Positions 1 through 5,961 of a stretch of 9,249 nt of DNA are shown one piece after another. The stretch is from Solirubrobacteraceae bacterium (GTDB lineage: Bacteria; Actinomycetota; Thermoleophilia; Solirubrobacterales; Solirubrobacteraceae): the NCBI GenBank assembly GCA_030151725.1, contig JASLDD010000299.1, forward strand, positions 1 to 9,249, in the 5' to 3' direction. The position numbers and the translations under genes were made by a program. Position 1 is the first letter of the stretch. Each line of letters opens with the position of its first letter. Below the pieces are notes generated by a model. It was not told the origin of the DNA and did not search any database. It worked only from the letters and a program-made list of their open reading frames with translations.

Positions 1-722
1 AGCGAGAACAGGTTCTTCCACTCCGTCCAAGTCACATGCAGCATCGCCCATGGGCCCGTGCGCGACTGCGCCTCGCCGAGGATCAGCGCCGCGTTGTCCT
101 CCGCCGGCGTGTCCCAGAAATGGGTCCTGAGCAGCGCCGAGTGCAGTGGCAGCGGACCGGCGATGCGGTGCGTCAGGTCGAGCAGGTGCATGCCCTGATC
201 GATCAGCTCGCCGCCGCCCGAGCGTGCCGGATCGGCCCGCCACTCGCGGTCGTAGCCGATTCGCCCGCCGTGGCCATAGCGGCCGCGCAGGTGCATCAGC
301 TCTCCGTGGCGCCCCGAATGAACCTCCTCGGCCGCGCGCGCGATTCCCGGATGGAAGCGGTGGTTGAAGCCCACCTTCACAAGCCGGCAGCTCTCATGCT
401 CGCACTCGATCAGCCGGTCGATCTGGGCGCTCGAGATGCCCGCCGGCTTCTCCACCAGCACATGCGAGCCCGCCTGCAGCGCCAGCTCAGCGATTCCCGC
501 CAGCTGGTCGTGCGGCGTGGCCACCACGACCACATCGCAGCCCGTCTCCAACAGCTCCTCGAGCGTCTCGCAGGCCCTGCAGCCGAACTCCGTTGCCAGC
601 CGCTCGGCCGCCTGAGCGCTCACGTCATGACAGGCCACGAGCGTGTCCTGCGTCCCGAGCGCGCCCGCGCGCTTGGCTCCGATCAGCCCACAGCCGACGA
701 TCGCAACACGCAGCCCGCTCAC
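1..722 (-). CDS. Gfo/Idh/MocA-family NAD(P)-dependent oxidoreductase, C-terminus cut off by window edge
   Basis: Reading the minus strand from a GTG at 722 gives 240 open codons that continue past base 1. The N-terminus is a Rossmann fold with the dinucleotide motif GCGLIG at residues 10-15, the acidic end of the second strand near residue 33, and VVVVATPHD at 64-72. The family's EKP motif, whose Lys is catalytic, is at 91-93. The second domain carries GGGELIDQGMHLLDL at 169-183, where D175 and H179 match the Asp and His of the active site. Family members oxidise or reduce a sugar hydroxyl or keto group using NAD(P). The GTG start overlaps the TGA of the upstream kinase gene by 4 bp, so the two are probably translationally coupled. 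Being next to heptose kinase, it probably acts on a heptose or nucleotide sugar of this pathway, but the substrate cannot be read from sequence. About one third of a usual 330-360 residue protein is missing. Family call is sure; role is inferred. Confidence 0.93.
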   Translation of the reverse strand, partial: MSGLRVAIVGCGLIGAKRAGALGTQDTLVACHDVSAQAAERLATEFGCRACETLEELLETGCDVVVVATPHDQLAGIAELALQAGSHVLVEKPAGISSAQIDRLIECEHESCRLVKVGFNHRFHPGIARAAEEVHSGRHGELMHLRGRYGHGGRIGYDREWRADPARSGGGELIDQGMHLLDLTHRIAGPLPLHSALLRTHFWDTPAEDNAALILGEAQSRTGPWAMLHVTWTEWKNLFS

Positions 723-1705
723 GCGCTTTCGCTCGCGTAGGCGCCACCGAACTCGAAGTCGAACGCCAGCTCCGAGGCGCCGGCTGCAGCCATCGCCTGC
801 CTCGTGTCCTCTGGCTGTGTGGCATACACGAGCAGGAAGCCGCCGCCGCCTGCGCCCACGAGCTTCCCGCCCAGGCAGCCGCTGCGGCGCGCGAGCGTAT
901 AGAGACGGTCGATGTGCTCGCCCGTCATGCCCGGCGAGCGGCTGCGCTTGTGTTCCCAGTGCTCGTGCATCAGTTCCGCATACGCATCCAGGTCGCTCGC
1001 GCGCAGCAGGTCATAGCCGCGGCGCCCCAGCTCCTTGGTGTGGTGCAGGTTCTCGATCATCTCCTCATCGCCCGCCTTCGAACGCGAGTCCTGGTCGGCC
1101 AGCACCTTCGACGCCGAGCGCGCTTCGCCGGTGTAGAACAGCAGCAGCTGGTCGCGCAGCCTTCTGAGCACCTGCGGATCGAGCTCCAGCGGCTCCACAT
1201 CCACAGCCCCGTCGGGGTGCACCGTGTATGCGCAGATCCCCCCATGGGCCGCCACATAGGGGTCCTGCTTGCCGACCGGCTCGCCTAGCACGTCGATCTC
1301 GATCTCGCATGCAGCCTCGGCGAGCGCACCCGCCGTGATCGCCGTCCGGCGTGCCTGCGCGAGCCCCTTGAGCAGGCAGACCGTGTAGGCGCCCGAGGAG
1401 CCCATCCCGGTCCCCGCCGGCACATCCGCCACAGAGGCGATCTCCAGAGGGTTCCCGCGCCAGTGGCGCACGAGCGTCTCGCGCAGGATCGGATGGCGGA
1501 TCTCGGCGATCGTGTCGACCTCCTCCAGCTCTGAGTACTTCATCCTGTAGCGGCGCTGGAAGACCGTGTGCATGAGCATGTACACGTACTTGTCGATCGC
1601 TCCCGACACGAAGAAGCCGCCGTGCTCGCGATAGTAGGAGGGCAGGTCCGTGCCCCCGCCACCGAGCGAGATGCGCAATGGCGCCCGGCTGAAGATCACG
1701 CTCAT
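719..1705 (-). CDS. hddA: D-glycero-D-manno-heptose 7-phosphate kinase-like GHMP kinase (HddA type)
   Basis: A 328-residue GHMP kinase, full length for the family. The N-terminal substrate motif PLRISLGGGGTDL is at residues 9-21, the ATP-binding motif PAGTGMGSSGA at 96-106, the motif GEPVGKQDPYVAAHGG at 141-156 (D148 is the expected catalytic Asp), and the C-terminal glycine loop KLVGAGGGGF at 281-290. This pattern is that of HddA, which phosphorylates C1 of D-glycero-D-manno-heptose 7-phosphate to give the alpha 1,7-bisphosphate in the GDP-heptose route. The L-fucose/heptose kinase relatives look alike, but gmhA and gmhB homologues in the same operon favour heptose. The ATG at 1705 overlaps the epimerase stop by 4 bp (ATGA), and the stop overlaps the next gene by 4 bp. 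The cytoplasmic product would pass to the GmhB-like phosphatase encoded upstream. What would separate it from fucose kinase is biochemical; the context makes heptose much more likely. Confidence 0.92.
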   Translation of the reverse strand: MSVIFSRAPLRISLGGGGTDLPSYYREHGGFFVSGAIDKYVYMLMHTVFQRRYRMKYSELEEVDTIAEIRHPILRETLVRHWRGNPLEIASVADVPAGTGMGSSGAYTVCLLKGLAQARRTAITAGALAEAACEIEIDVLGEPVGKQDPYVAAHGGICAYTVHPDGAVDVEPLELDPQVLRRLRDQLLLFYTGEARSASKVLADQDSRSKAGDEEMIENLHHTKELGRRGYDLLRASDLDAYAELMHEHWEHKRSRSPGMTGEHIDRLYTLARRSGCLGGKLVGAGGGGFLLVYATQPEDTRQAMAAAGASELAFDFEFGGAYASESA

Positions 1706-2679
1706 CGGGCCTCCAGCACCGTCTCGCGCCAGGCGTACTCGTTGGCCTCGAACCAGTCGAGCGTCTTCCCCACAGCCTCGCGGATCGTGACCGTCGGGCG
1801 CCAGCCAAGGCTCTTGATGCGCCCCGTGTCGAGCTGGATCAGCGGGCTGTCACCCGTCCAGCCCCGTGTGCCACCCGTGTGCTCGATCCGCGGGCTCAGC
1901 CCGAGATGCTCAGTGATGATGGCGACCGATTCGTCGACCACGATCGTCTCGTCCGTCCCCAGGTTGTAGGTGTGCGCGCCCGGGTCGTCCTGGTGGCGCT
2001 CGACGCCCGTAAGGATCGCCCCCACGCAGTCCTGCACATACAGATAGGACTTCTCCTGGCGACCGTCGCCGAGCACGCGCAGATAGCTCGGGTCGCGCTT
2101 CAGCGCACAGTAGAAGTCGAACACGTGCCCGTGCGTGTAGCGCTCTCCGAGAATCGACACGAAGCGGCAGATCAGCCCCGTGAAGCCATAGCCGGTCGCA
2201 TATGCCGCGATCAGCCCCTCGCCGGCGAGCTTCGATGCGCCATACAGCGACGTCTGGATCGGGAACGGCGCATCCTCGGGCGTGGGGAAGACCTCCGGCT
2301 CGCCGTACACGGACCCCGTCGATGAGAACACGATCCTGCTGACGCCCTGCGCGCGCATCGCCTCGAGGACGTTGGAGGTGGCGATCGTGTTCTGCTCCAG
2401 ATCCCGGCGCGGACTCTCCAGACCGAAGCGCACATCGGCGTTGGCCTGCAGGTGAAAAACCCAGTCGCAGCCCTCGAGCGCCCCCTGCAGAAGCTTCTCG
2501 TCGAGCACGTCGCCCTCCACCAGGCTCACTCCCGGTCGCGTCAACGCGTCTGCGACGAACTCGCGTCGTCCCGTGCGGAAGTCGTCGTAGATGACCACCT
2601 CGACGCCTTCGGCGCTCAACCTGTCCGCCAGGTTGCTGCCGATGAATCCGGCGCCGCCGGTTATGCACGCACGCTTCAT
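1702..2679 (-). CDS. NAD-dependent epimerase/dehydratase of the extended SDR family, probable nucleotide-sugar epimerase
   Basis: A 325-residue extended short-chain dehydrogenase. The NAD-binding motif GGAGFIG is at residues 8-14, an acidic YDDF at 31-34 fits NAD preference, the catalytic Ser/Thr region SSTGSVYG is at 119-126, and the catalytic Tyr and Lys are Y146 and K150 in YGASK. The stretch HLQANADVRFGLESPRRDLEQN resembles UDP-glucose 4-epimerase-like proteins more than heptose 6-epimerase HldD. Such enzymes epimerise or dehydrate an NDP-sugar through a 4-keto intermediate. I start at the ATG at 2679 because the glycine-rich motif begins seven residues later; an in-frame extension to 2769 would run into the transaldolase gene and encodes no family sequence. 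It lies 7 bp after the transaldolase stop and overlaps the kinase by 4 bp. In this operon the substrate may be the NDP-heptose or a companion hexose; sequence alone does not decide. Confidence 0.92.
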   Translation of the reverse strand: MKRACITGGAGFIGSNLADRLSAEGVEVVIYDDFRTGRREFVADALTRPGVSLVEGDVLDEKLLQGALEGCDWVFHLQANADVRFGLESPRRDLEQNTIATSNVLEAMRAQGVSRIVFSSTGSVYGEPEVFPTPEDAPFPIQTSLYGASKLAGEGLIAAYATGYGFTGLICRFVSILGERYTHGHVFDFYCALKRDPSYLRVLGDGRQEKSYLYVQDCVGAILTGVERHQDDPGAHTYNLGTDETIVVDESVAIITEHLGLSPRIEHTGGTRGWTGDSPLIQLDTGRIKSLGWRPTVTIREAVGKTLDWFEANEYAWRETVLEAR

Positions 2680-2686
2680 GACGTCG

Positions 2687-3460
2687 TTACAGCTTGAATC
2701 CCGCGGCTGCCGCGTCGCCATGGAACATGCGCACCGTCTCGAGCGAGTACTGCTCGAGGCTCTTGCCAAGGCAGTCGAGCTTCTTCAGCAGATCGTGGGT
2801 GACCGTGATGATGTGGCAGCCGACCTGATCGGCCTGCAGGAGATTCAGGATCTCGCGCGGCGAGGCCCAGATGAGCTCCGAGCGGGGGGCGTCGAGCATG
2901 ATCTCCACCGATCGCGCCATGATCGGCATCGGGTCCACCCCCGCGTCGGCTATGCGCCCCGCGAACACCGAGATATAGGACGGTGCCCCGTCTTTGACCG
3001 CAGCGGTGATCAGCTCGACCTGGGCCGTCGTGAACAGAGCTGTGACGTTGACTTTGACGCCGTCCTCTGAGAGCTCGCGGACCAGCGGGGCCATCGACTC
3101 GCCGCTGGTCGTCGTGACGGGGATCTTGACGTATACGTTGGGGGCCCATGAGGCGATGATGCGAGCCTGGCGGCGCATCTCGTCCGCGTCGTCGGCGAAC
3201 ACCTCGAAGGAGATGGGGTGCGTCGTGATTCGCTCGAGCAGCCGCTGCGCGAACTCGCTGTAGTCAGTCAGTCCCGCCTTCCACATGAGCGTCGGGTTCG
3301 TCGTGAACCCCGCGATCCGGGGGTCGACGGCAAGCCTGAGGATGCCGTCCAGGTCCGCCCCGTCGGCAAATATGCGCGTTGAGATCCGCTCGAGCATCCG
3401 CGGCACCATATCGTCTGCCGGGGCGCGCTCGACTCGGATGGTTGGACTGTGGGCGATCAC
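2687..3460 (-). CDS. Small transaldolase (FSA/TalC-like fold) within the heptose operon
   Basis: A 257-residue class I aldolase of the small transaldolase family. From the GTG start, IFADGAD at residues 31-37 holds the conserved Asp (D33), GFTTNPTL is at 51-58, VYVKIPVT at 109-116 holds the Schiff-base Lys (K112), SYISVFAGRI is at 161-170, and the C-terminal half has the family pattern CHIITVTHDLLKKL. Fructose-6-phosphate aldolases carry Tyr where this protein has F166; transaldolases carry Phe, so transfer of dihydroxyacetone to erythrose 4-phosphate, giving sedoheptulose 7-phosphate, is the better guess. That product is the substrate of the GmhA-like isomerase two genes upstream. The GTG at 3460 overlaps the gmhB stop by 4 bp and has AGGGA a few bases ahead; an ATG at 3409 would give 240 residues, nearer the family's usual length, but has no visible ribosome site. 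Family call is firm, the start is uncertain. Confidence 0.9.
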   Translation of the reverse strand: MIAHSPTIRVERAPADDMVPRMLERISTRIFADGADLDGILRLAVDPRIAGFTTNPTLMWKAGLTDYSEFAQRLLERITTHPISFEVFADDADEMRRQARIIASWAPNVYVKIPVTTTSGESMAPLVRELSEDGVKVNVTALFTTAQVELITAAVKDGAPSYISVFAGRIADAGVDPMPIMARSVEIMLDAPRSELIWASPREILNLLQADQVGCHIITVTHDLLKKLDCLGKSLEQYSLETVRMFHGDAAAAGFKL

Positions 3461-4068
3461 CTGGATCCCTGCACGACGCCTGGTCGAGATGCGGCCAGCA
3501 CCATCGCGGCCGCCTCCTCGAGATCGCGTGCGTGGAAAGTGGGACGTGCCTCCCCCAAGCGCTTGTGGGCGCTGCCCGGATACTCGATCAGCACCGTGCG
3601 GCAACCGGCCCCTGCGCCCGCCTGCATGTCCGTATCGGTATCGCCGAGCATCCACGAGCCCGCGAGGTCCAGTCCCAGCTCACCTGCCGCATCAAGGAGC
3701 ATCCCCGGACTGGGCTTGCGGCAATCGCATACCCCCACCAGCTCCGCTACGACTCCATCGGGGTGGTGCAGGCACAGTTGCGATGCCTCGATCCGCACGC
3801 CCTCCTCGGCGAGCAGCTCGAGCACACGATCGTGAACCGCGCGCAGCTGCTCCACCGAGACCTTCGCCTTCGCCGCTGCCGGTTGGTTGGACACGCAAAC
3901 CAAGGCGAAGCCCGCCCGCGCCAGCGCACCGGCCCCGCCGGCCGCGCCCGGTAGCAGCACCACATCCTCGAGCCGCAGCGGTGACTCCGGCTCTCCCGAG
4001 ACCGGGTCCGGCACAGCCGCGTTGAGAACGCCGTCGCGGTCGAGAAACGCAGCGGGGCGCAGGCTCAC
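3457..4068 (-). CDS. gmhB: D-glycero-D-manno-heptose 1,7-bisphosphate phosphatase-like HAD hydrolase (GmhB type)
   Basis: A 203-residue HAD-IIIA phosphatase. Motif I is FLDRDGVLN at residues 8-16, with nucleophile D10 and acid/base D12. Motif II is VCVSNQP at 57-63, and K118 in CRKPSPGM is the motif III lysine. Motif IV is GDTDTDMQAG at 142-151. Between them is the GmhB structural zinc loop, C99-x-H101 and C114-x-C116. These features separate GmhB from other HAD phosphatases, though histidinol-phosphate phosphatase (HisB N-domain) shares many of them. The enzyme removes the 7-phosphate of heptose 1,7-bisphosphate, leaving heptose 1-phosphate for nucleotide activation. It is cytoplasmic. The GTG start overlaps the gmhA stop by 4 bp and its own stop overlaps the transaldolase start by 4 bp. 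With a GmhA homologue before it and an HddA-like kinase downstream, the heptose role is well supported. Confidence 0.93.
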   Translation of the reverse strand: MSLRPAAFLDRDGVLNAAVPDPVSGEPESPLRLEDVVLLPGAAGGAGALARAGFALVCVSNQPAAAKAKVSVEQLRAVHDRVLELLAEEGVRIEASQLCLHHPDGVVAELVGVCDCRKPSPGMLLDAAGELGLDLAGSWMLGDTDTDMQAGAGAGCRTVLIEYPGSAHKRLGEARPTFHARDLEEAAAMVLAASRPGVVQGSR

Positions 4069-4682
4069 GGTCCCGTGTTGCCTGCCAGCGACTCCCAGTG
4101 ACCCTGTTTGGTCGCGAGCTCCGGGTGTGAGACGACCCCGTGCCAGACGAGCGCCTGGAAGGACTCGACGAGCGGAGTTCTTAGCGTCGGGGGCGGGTCG
4201 ATCAGCACGGCGACATCGGCGAGCTCCGCGAGCGTCCCGCCGGGGGCGCCCACCACGCCATAGATCGAAGCGTCGACCGCCCGCGCCGCCTCCATCGCGC
4301 CCACCAGGTTGGTCGAGACGTTGTGCTCGCGCGAGCCGCCGCCGACCGAGAACACCATCAGCGCGTCACGCTGAGATAGTCGCGAGACCTCCAGCCAGCC
4401 GCTGAAAGATGTCTCCCACCCGTCGTCATTTGTCCTCGCCGTGAGCTCGGAGACGTTGTCCGTCGGCGCGTAGCTCTCGATCCCGCAGAGCTTGCGGAAG
4501 TCGTTGACGGCGTGCGATGCGTGTCCGGCTCCGCCTCCGACCCCCAGAACGAACAGGCGCCCGCCCTGTTCGCGCACCGTTGCAAGGCCGCGCGCCAGAG
4601 CGTCGATCTGCTCGCCGTCGACGGCCTCGGCCAACTCGACGGCCGCCGAGAAATAAGCACGACTGTGATCGCTTGCCTGCAT
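4065..4682 (-). CDS. gmhA: SIS-domain sedoheptulose 7-phosphate isomerase-like protein (GmhA type, divergent)
   Basis: A SIS-fold protein of 205 residues from the ATG at 4682, matching GmhA in length and layout: a helical start (YFSAAVELAEAV), the strand FVLGVGGGAGHASHAVNDF, then NDDGW near 85-89, the second phosphate loop SVGGGS at 112-117, and a C-terminal helix VESFQALVWHGVV. GmhA converts sedoheptulose 7-phosphate to D-glycero-D-manno-heptose 7-phosphate. By ungapped comparison with my memory of E. coli GmhA, the metal ligands His61, Glu65, Gln172 and His180 correspond to H57, D61, E173 and H181 here, and the phosphate-loop serines 55 and 121 are Gly. It is therefore a divergent member, and another sugar-phosphate substrate is possible. 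In-frame GTG (4700) and TTG (4718) starts exist, none with a clear ribosome site; ATG fits the family N-terminus. Its stop overlaps gmhB by 4 bp; 43 bp separate it from the secreted-protein gene. Confidence 0.85.
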   Translation of the reverse strand: MQASDHSRAYFSAAVELAEAVDGEQIDALARGLATVREQGGRLFVLGVGGGAGHASHAVNDFRKLCGIESYAPTDNVSELTARTNDDGWETSFSGWLEVSRLSQRDALMVFSVGGGSREHNVSTNLVGAMEAARAVDASIYGVVGAPGGTLAELADVAVLIDPPPTLRTPLVESFQALVWHGVVSHPELATKQGHWESLAGNTGP

Positions 4683-4725
4683 CGCGCCGTAGTTTGGCAC
4701 GACGCGAGGTGCAATCAACCATCTA

Positions 4726-5880
4726 CTAGAGGATCTTCACCTTGATCGTCTGCGTGATCGTCTTGCCGGCGACCACTGCCGTGAGCGTCAAGGCGACGCC
4801 GTGATTGCGGCGGATCAATCCCAAAACACTGTTGGAGATTCGGATCGGCAGGTGGCTGGTCTTGTTGGGGGTGAGGCTGAAGCCCTTGCGACCGACCGTC
4901 GAGTGGCTCACCCCACTGGCGCTCGCGTATCCCGAGGTCTGGGGCAGCGTCAGCGTGGCCACGCCCTTGCAGGCGGGCTGCAGGCGGCAGTACACAGCGA
5001 TTGAGACGATTCGTTCGTGGTTGACGCCGTCCGTCTGTGGGCTGACGCGGATCGGCGGCAGCGTCGGCGGCAGGCCGGCGGTCCCGCCGTCGCATATGTG
5101 GGTCGCGTCGGTCCCCGTGCCGATGGTCGCCTGCAGCATCAGTTCCTCTTCCTGGCTCACCGCATAGCCGTCGTTGGCCGATTTGTCGGAGCTCGACATC
5201 GTCGCGCCGTTGCCCGTGCCGCCGTCGCGCAGGAACGAGGCGGCGCTCGAGCCGCGCACCGCGCCGAGCACCTGGTAGGGGACGCCGTCGCGGTACACGT
5301 TGGGGACGTAGCCGCCCTCGTCGTTGAATCCCACGTAGTCGCCCGCGCTGACGCACAGGTTGATCGGTTCGTAGGTCGTGACCGTCGAGCCGCTGGCTCC
5401 CCCCTGCCCACAAATCGGGATGTTGAATCCCTGCGAGGTGAGGTTGACCTTCGCGCCTCCGCCAGGCAGCGGAGAGAGGTCCTGGAAGTGGATTTCGGTC
5501 AGGGGGGCAGGTCCGCCGCTTGCTTCCTGGGCGCAGCCCTCGAGGCTGACCTTCACAGCCTGCCCGGTCGCCGGCGTCTGCGGGTTGCCGCTCGCCTCGC
5601 CGATGTTCCAGATCGCCGTGTCAGCTCCGTAGTGGAACGTGTGGAACTCCCCGTTGGGCGCATCGGGCGCCGGCGGCACCGCGGTGTAAGTACCGGGATA
5701 GCCGAGGTTTTCAGCCGTGTTGAGCGTCGCGGGCACCGACAGGGGGCTGCCGATCGTGAGGATCGCCGCACCGGCGCCGGCAGGCGCGAGGATCGCCAGC
5801 AGGACGGCCAGCGAGGCCACAAGGCCCATGAGCAAGCGGGCACTAGGCCGGCGAGTGCTTCGAATGTTCGGCAGCAACAT
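4726..5880 (-). CDS. Secreted protein with signal peptide, function unknown (actinobacterial, Thermoleophilia-like)
   Basis: I do not recognise an enzyme here. From the ATG at 5880 the protein has 384 residues. An Arg-rich n-region (NIRSTRRPSAR), a hydrophobic core LLMGLVASLAVLLAILA and a cleavage-like AGAGA-AIL near residue 38 form a Sec-type signal peptide. The mature part is rich in Gly, Thr and Ser. It has six cysteines (116, 157, 176, 263, 298, 304), an even number that would allow disulfides outside the cell. Around residues 174-200 is INLCVSAGDYVGFNDEGGYVPNVY. The last ~110 residues (YCRLQPACKG, then alternating strands ending in KVKIL) look like a small beta-sandwich seen at the end of many Solirubrobacter-type exported proteins; this is recollection, not a search. 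A TTG at 5922, 7 bases after GAGAAG, would add 14 hydrophobic residues and is the alternative start. It sits between glycan-assembly genes, so it may be a glycan carrier or binding protein, but nothing in the sequence shows this. Confidence 0.85.
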   Translation of the reverse strand: MLLPNIRSTRRPSARLLMGLVASLAVLLAILAPAGAGAAILTIGSPLSVPATLNTAENLGYPGTYTAVPPAPDAPNGEFHTFHYGADTAIWNIGEASGNPQTPATGQAVKVSLEGCAQEASGGPAPLTEIHFQDLSPLPGGGAKVNLTSQGFNIPICGQGGASGSTVTTYEPINLCVSAGDYVGFNDEGGYVPNVYRDGVPYQVLGAVRGSSAASFLRDGGTGNGATMSSSDKSANDGYAVSQEEELMLQATIGTGTDATHICDGGTAGLPPTLPPIRVSPQTDGVNHERIVSIAVYCRLQPACKGVATLTLPQTSGYASASGVSHSTVGRKGFSLTPNKTSHLPIRISNSVLGLIRRNHGVALTLTAVVAGKTITQTIKVKIL

Positions 5881-5961
5881 CAATGGAGGAATCGGAAGGA
5901 GGGGGCCAAGGCTTGAGAGCAATGGACAACTTCTCAGCGTATGACCCCTGGATGGTCCGCG

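Noticed and set aside
331..342. GC-alternating run (gccgcgcgcgcg)
   Set aside because: It is within conserved coding sequence of the oxidoreductase and is explained by Arg/Ala codons at high GC.
36..1288. Long open frames on the plus strand (36-740 and 593-1288)
   Set aside because: They are antisense to the oxidoreductase and kinase, whose minus-strand proteins carry all family motifs. The plus-strand products are Arg/Ala-rich with no recognisable domain, as expected from GC-rich codon bias.
2680..2769. 30-residue N-terminal extension of the epimerase
   Set aside because: It overlaps the transaldolase C-terminus and does not resemble an SDR start; the NAD motif begins right after the ATG at 2679.
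5017..5916. 299-residue plus-strand open frame
   Set aside because: Antisense to the secreted protein, which has a signal peptide and typical composition. The plus product is low-complexity Arg/Ala/Gly with no motif.
5881..5961. Possible promoter or terminator between the nucleotidyltransferase-like gene and the secreted-protein gene
   Set aside because: I found only a 4-bp GACC/GGTC inverted repeat without a T-run, and no convincing -35/-10 pair. Part of the interval could even be coding from the TTG at 5922.
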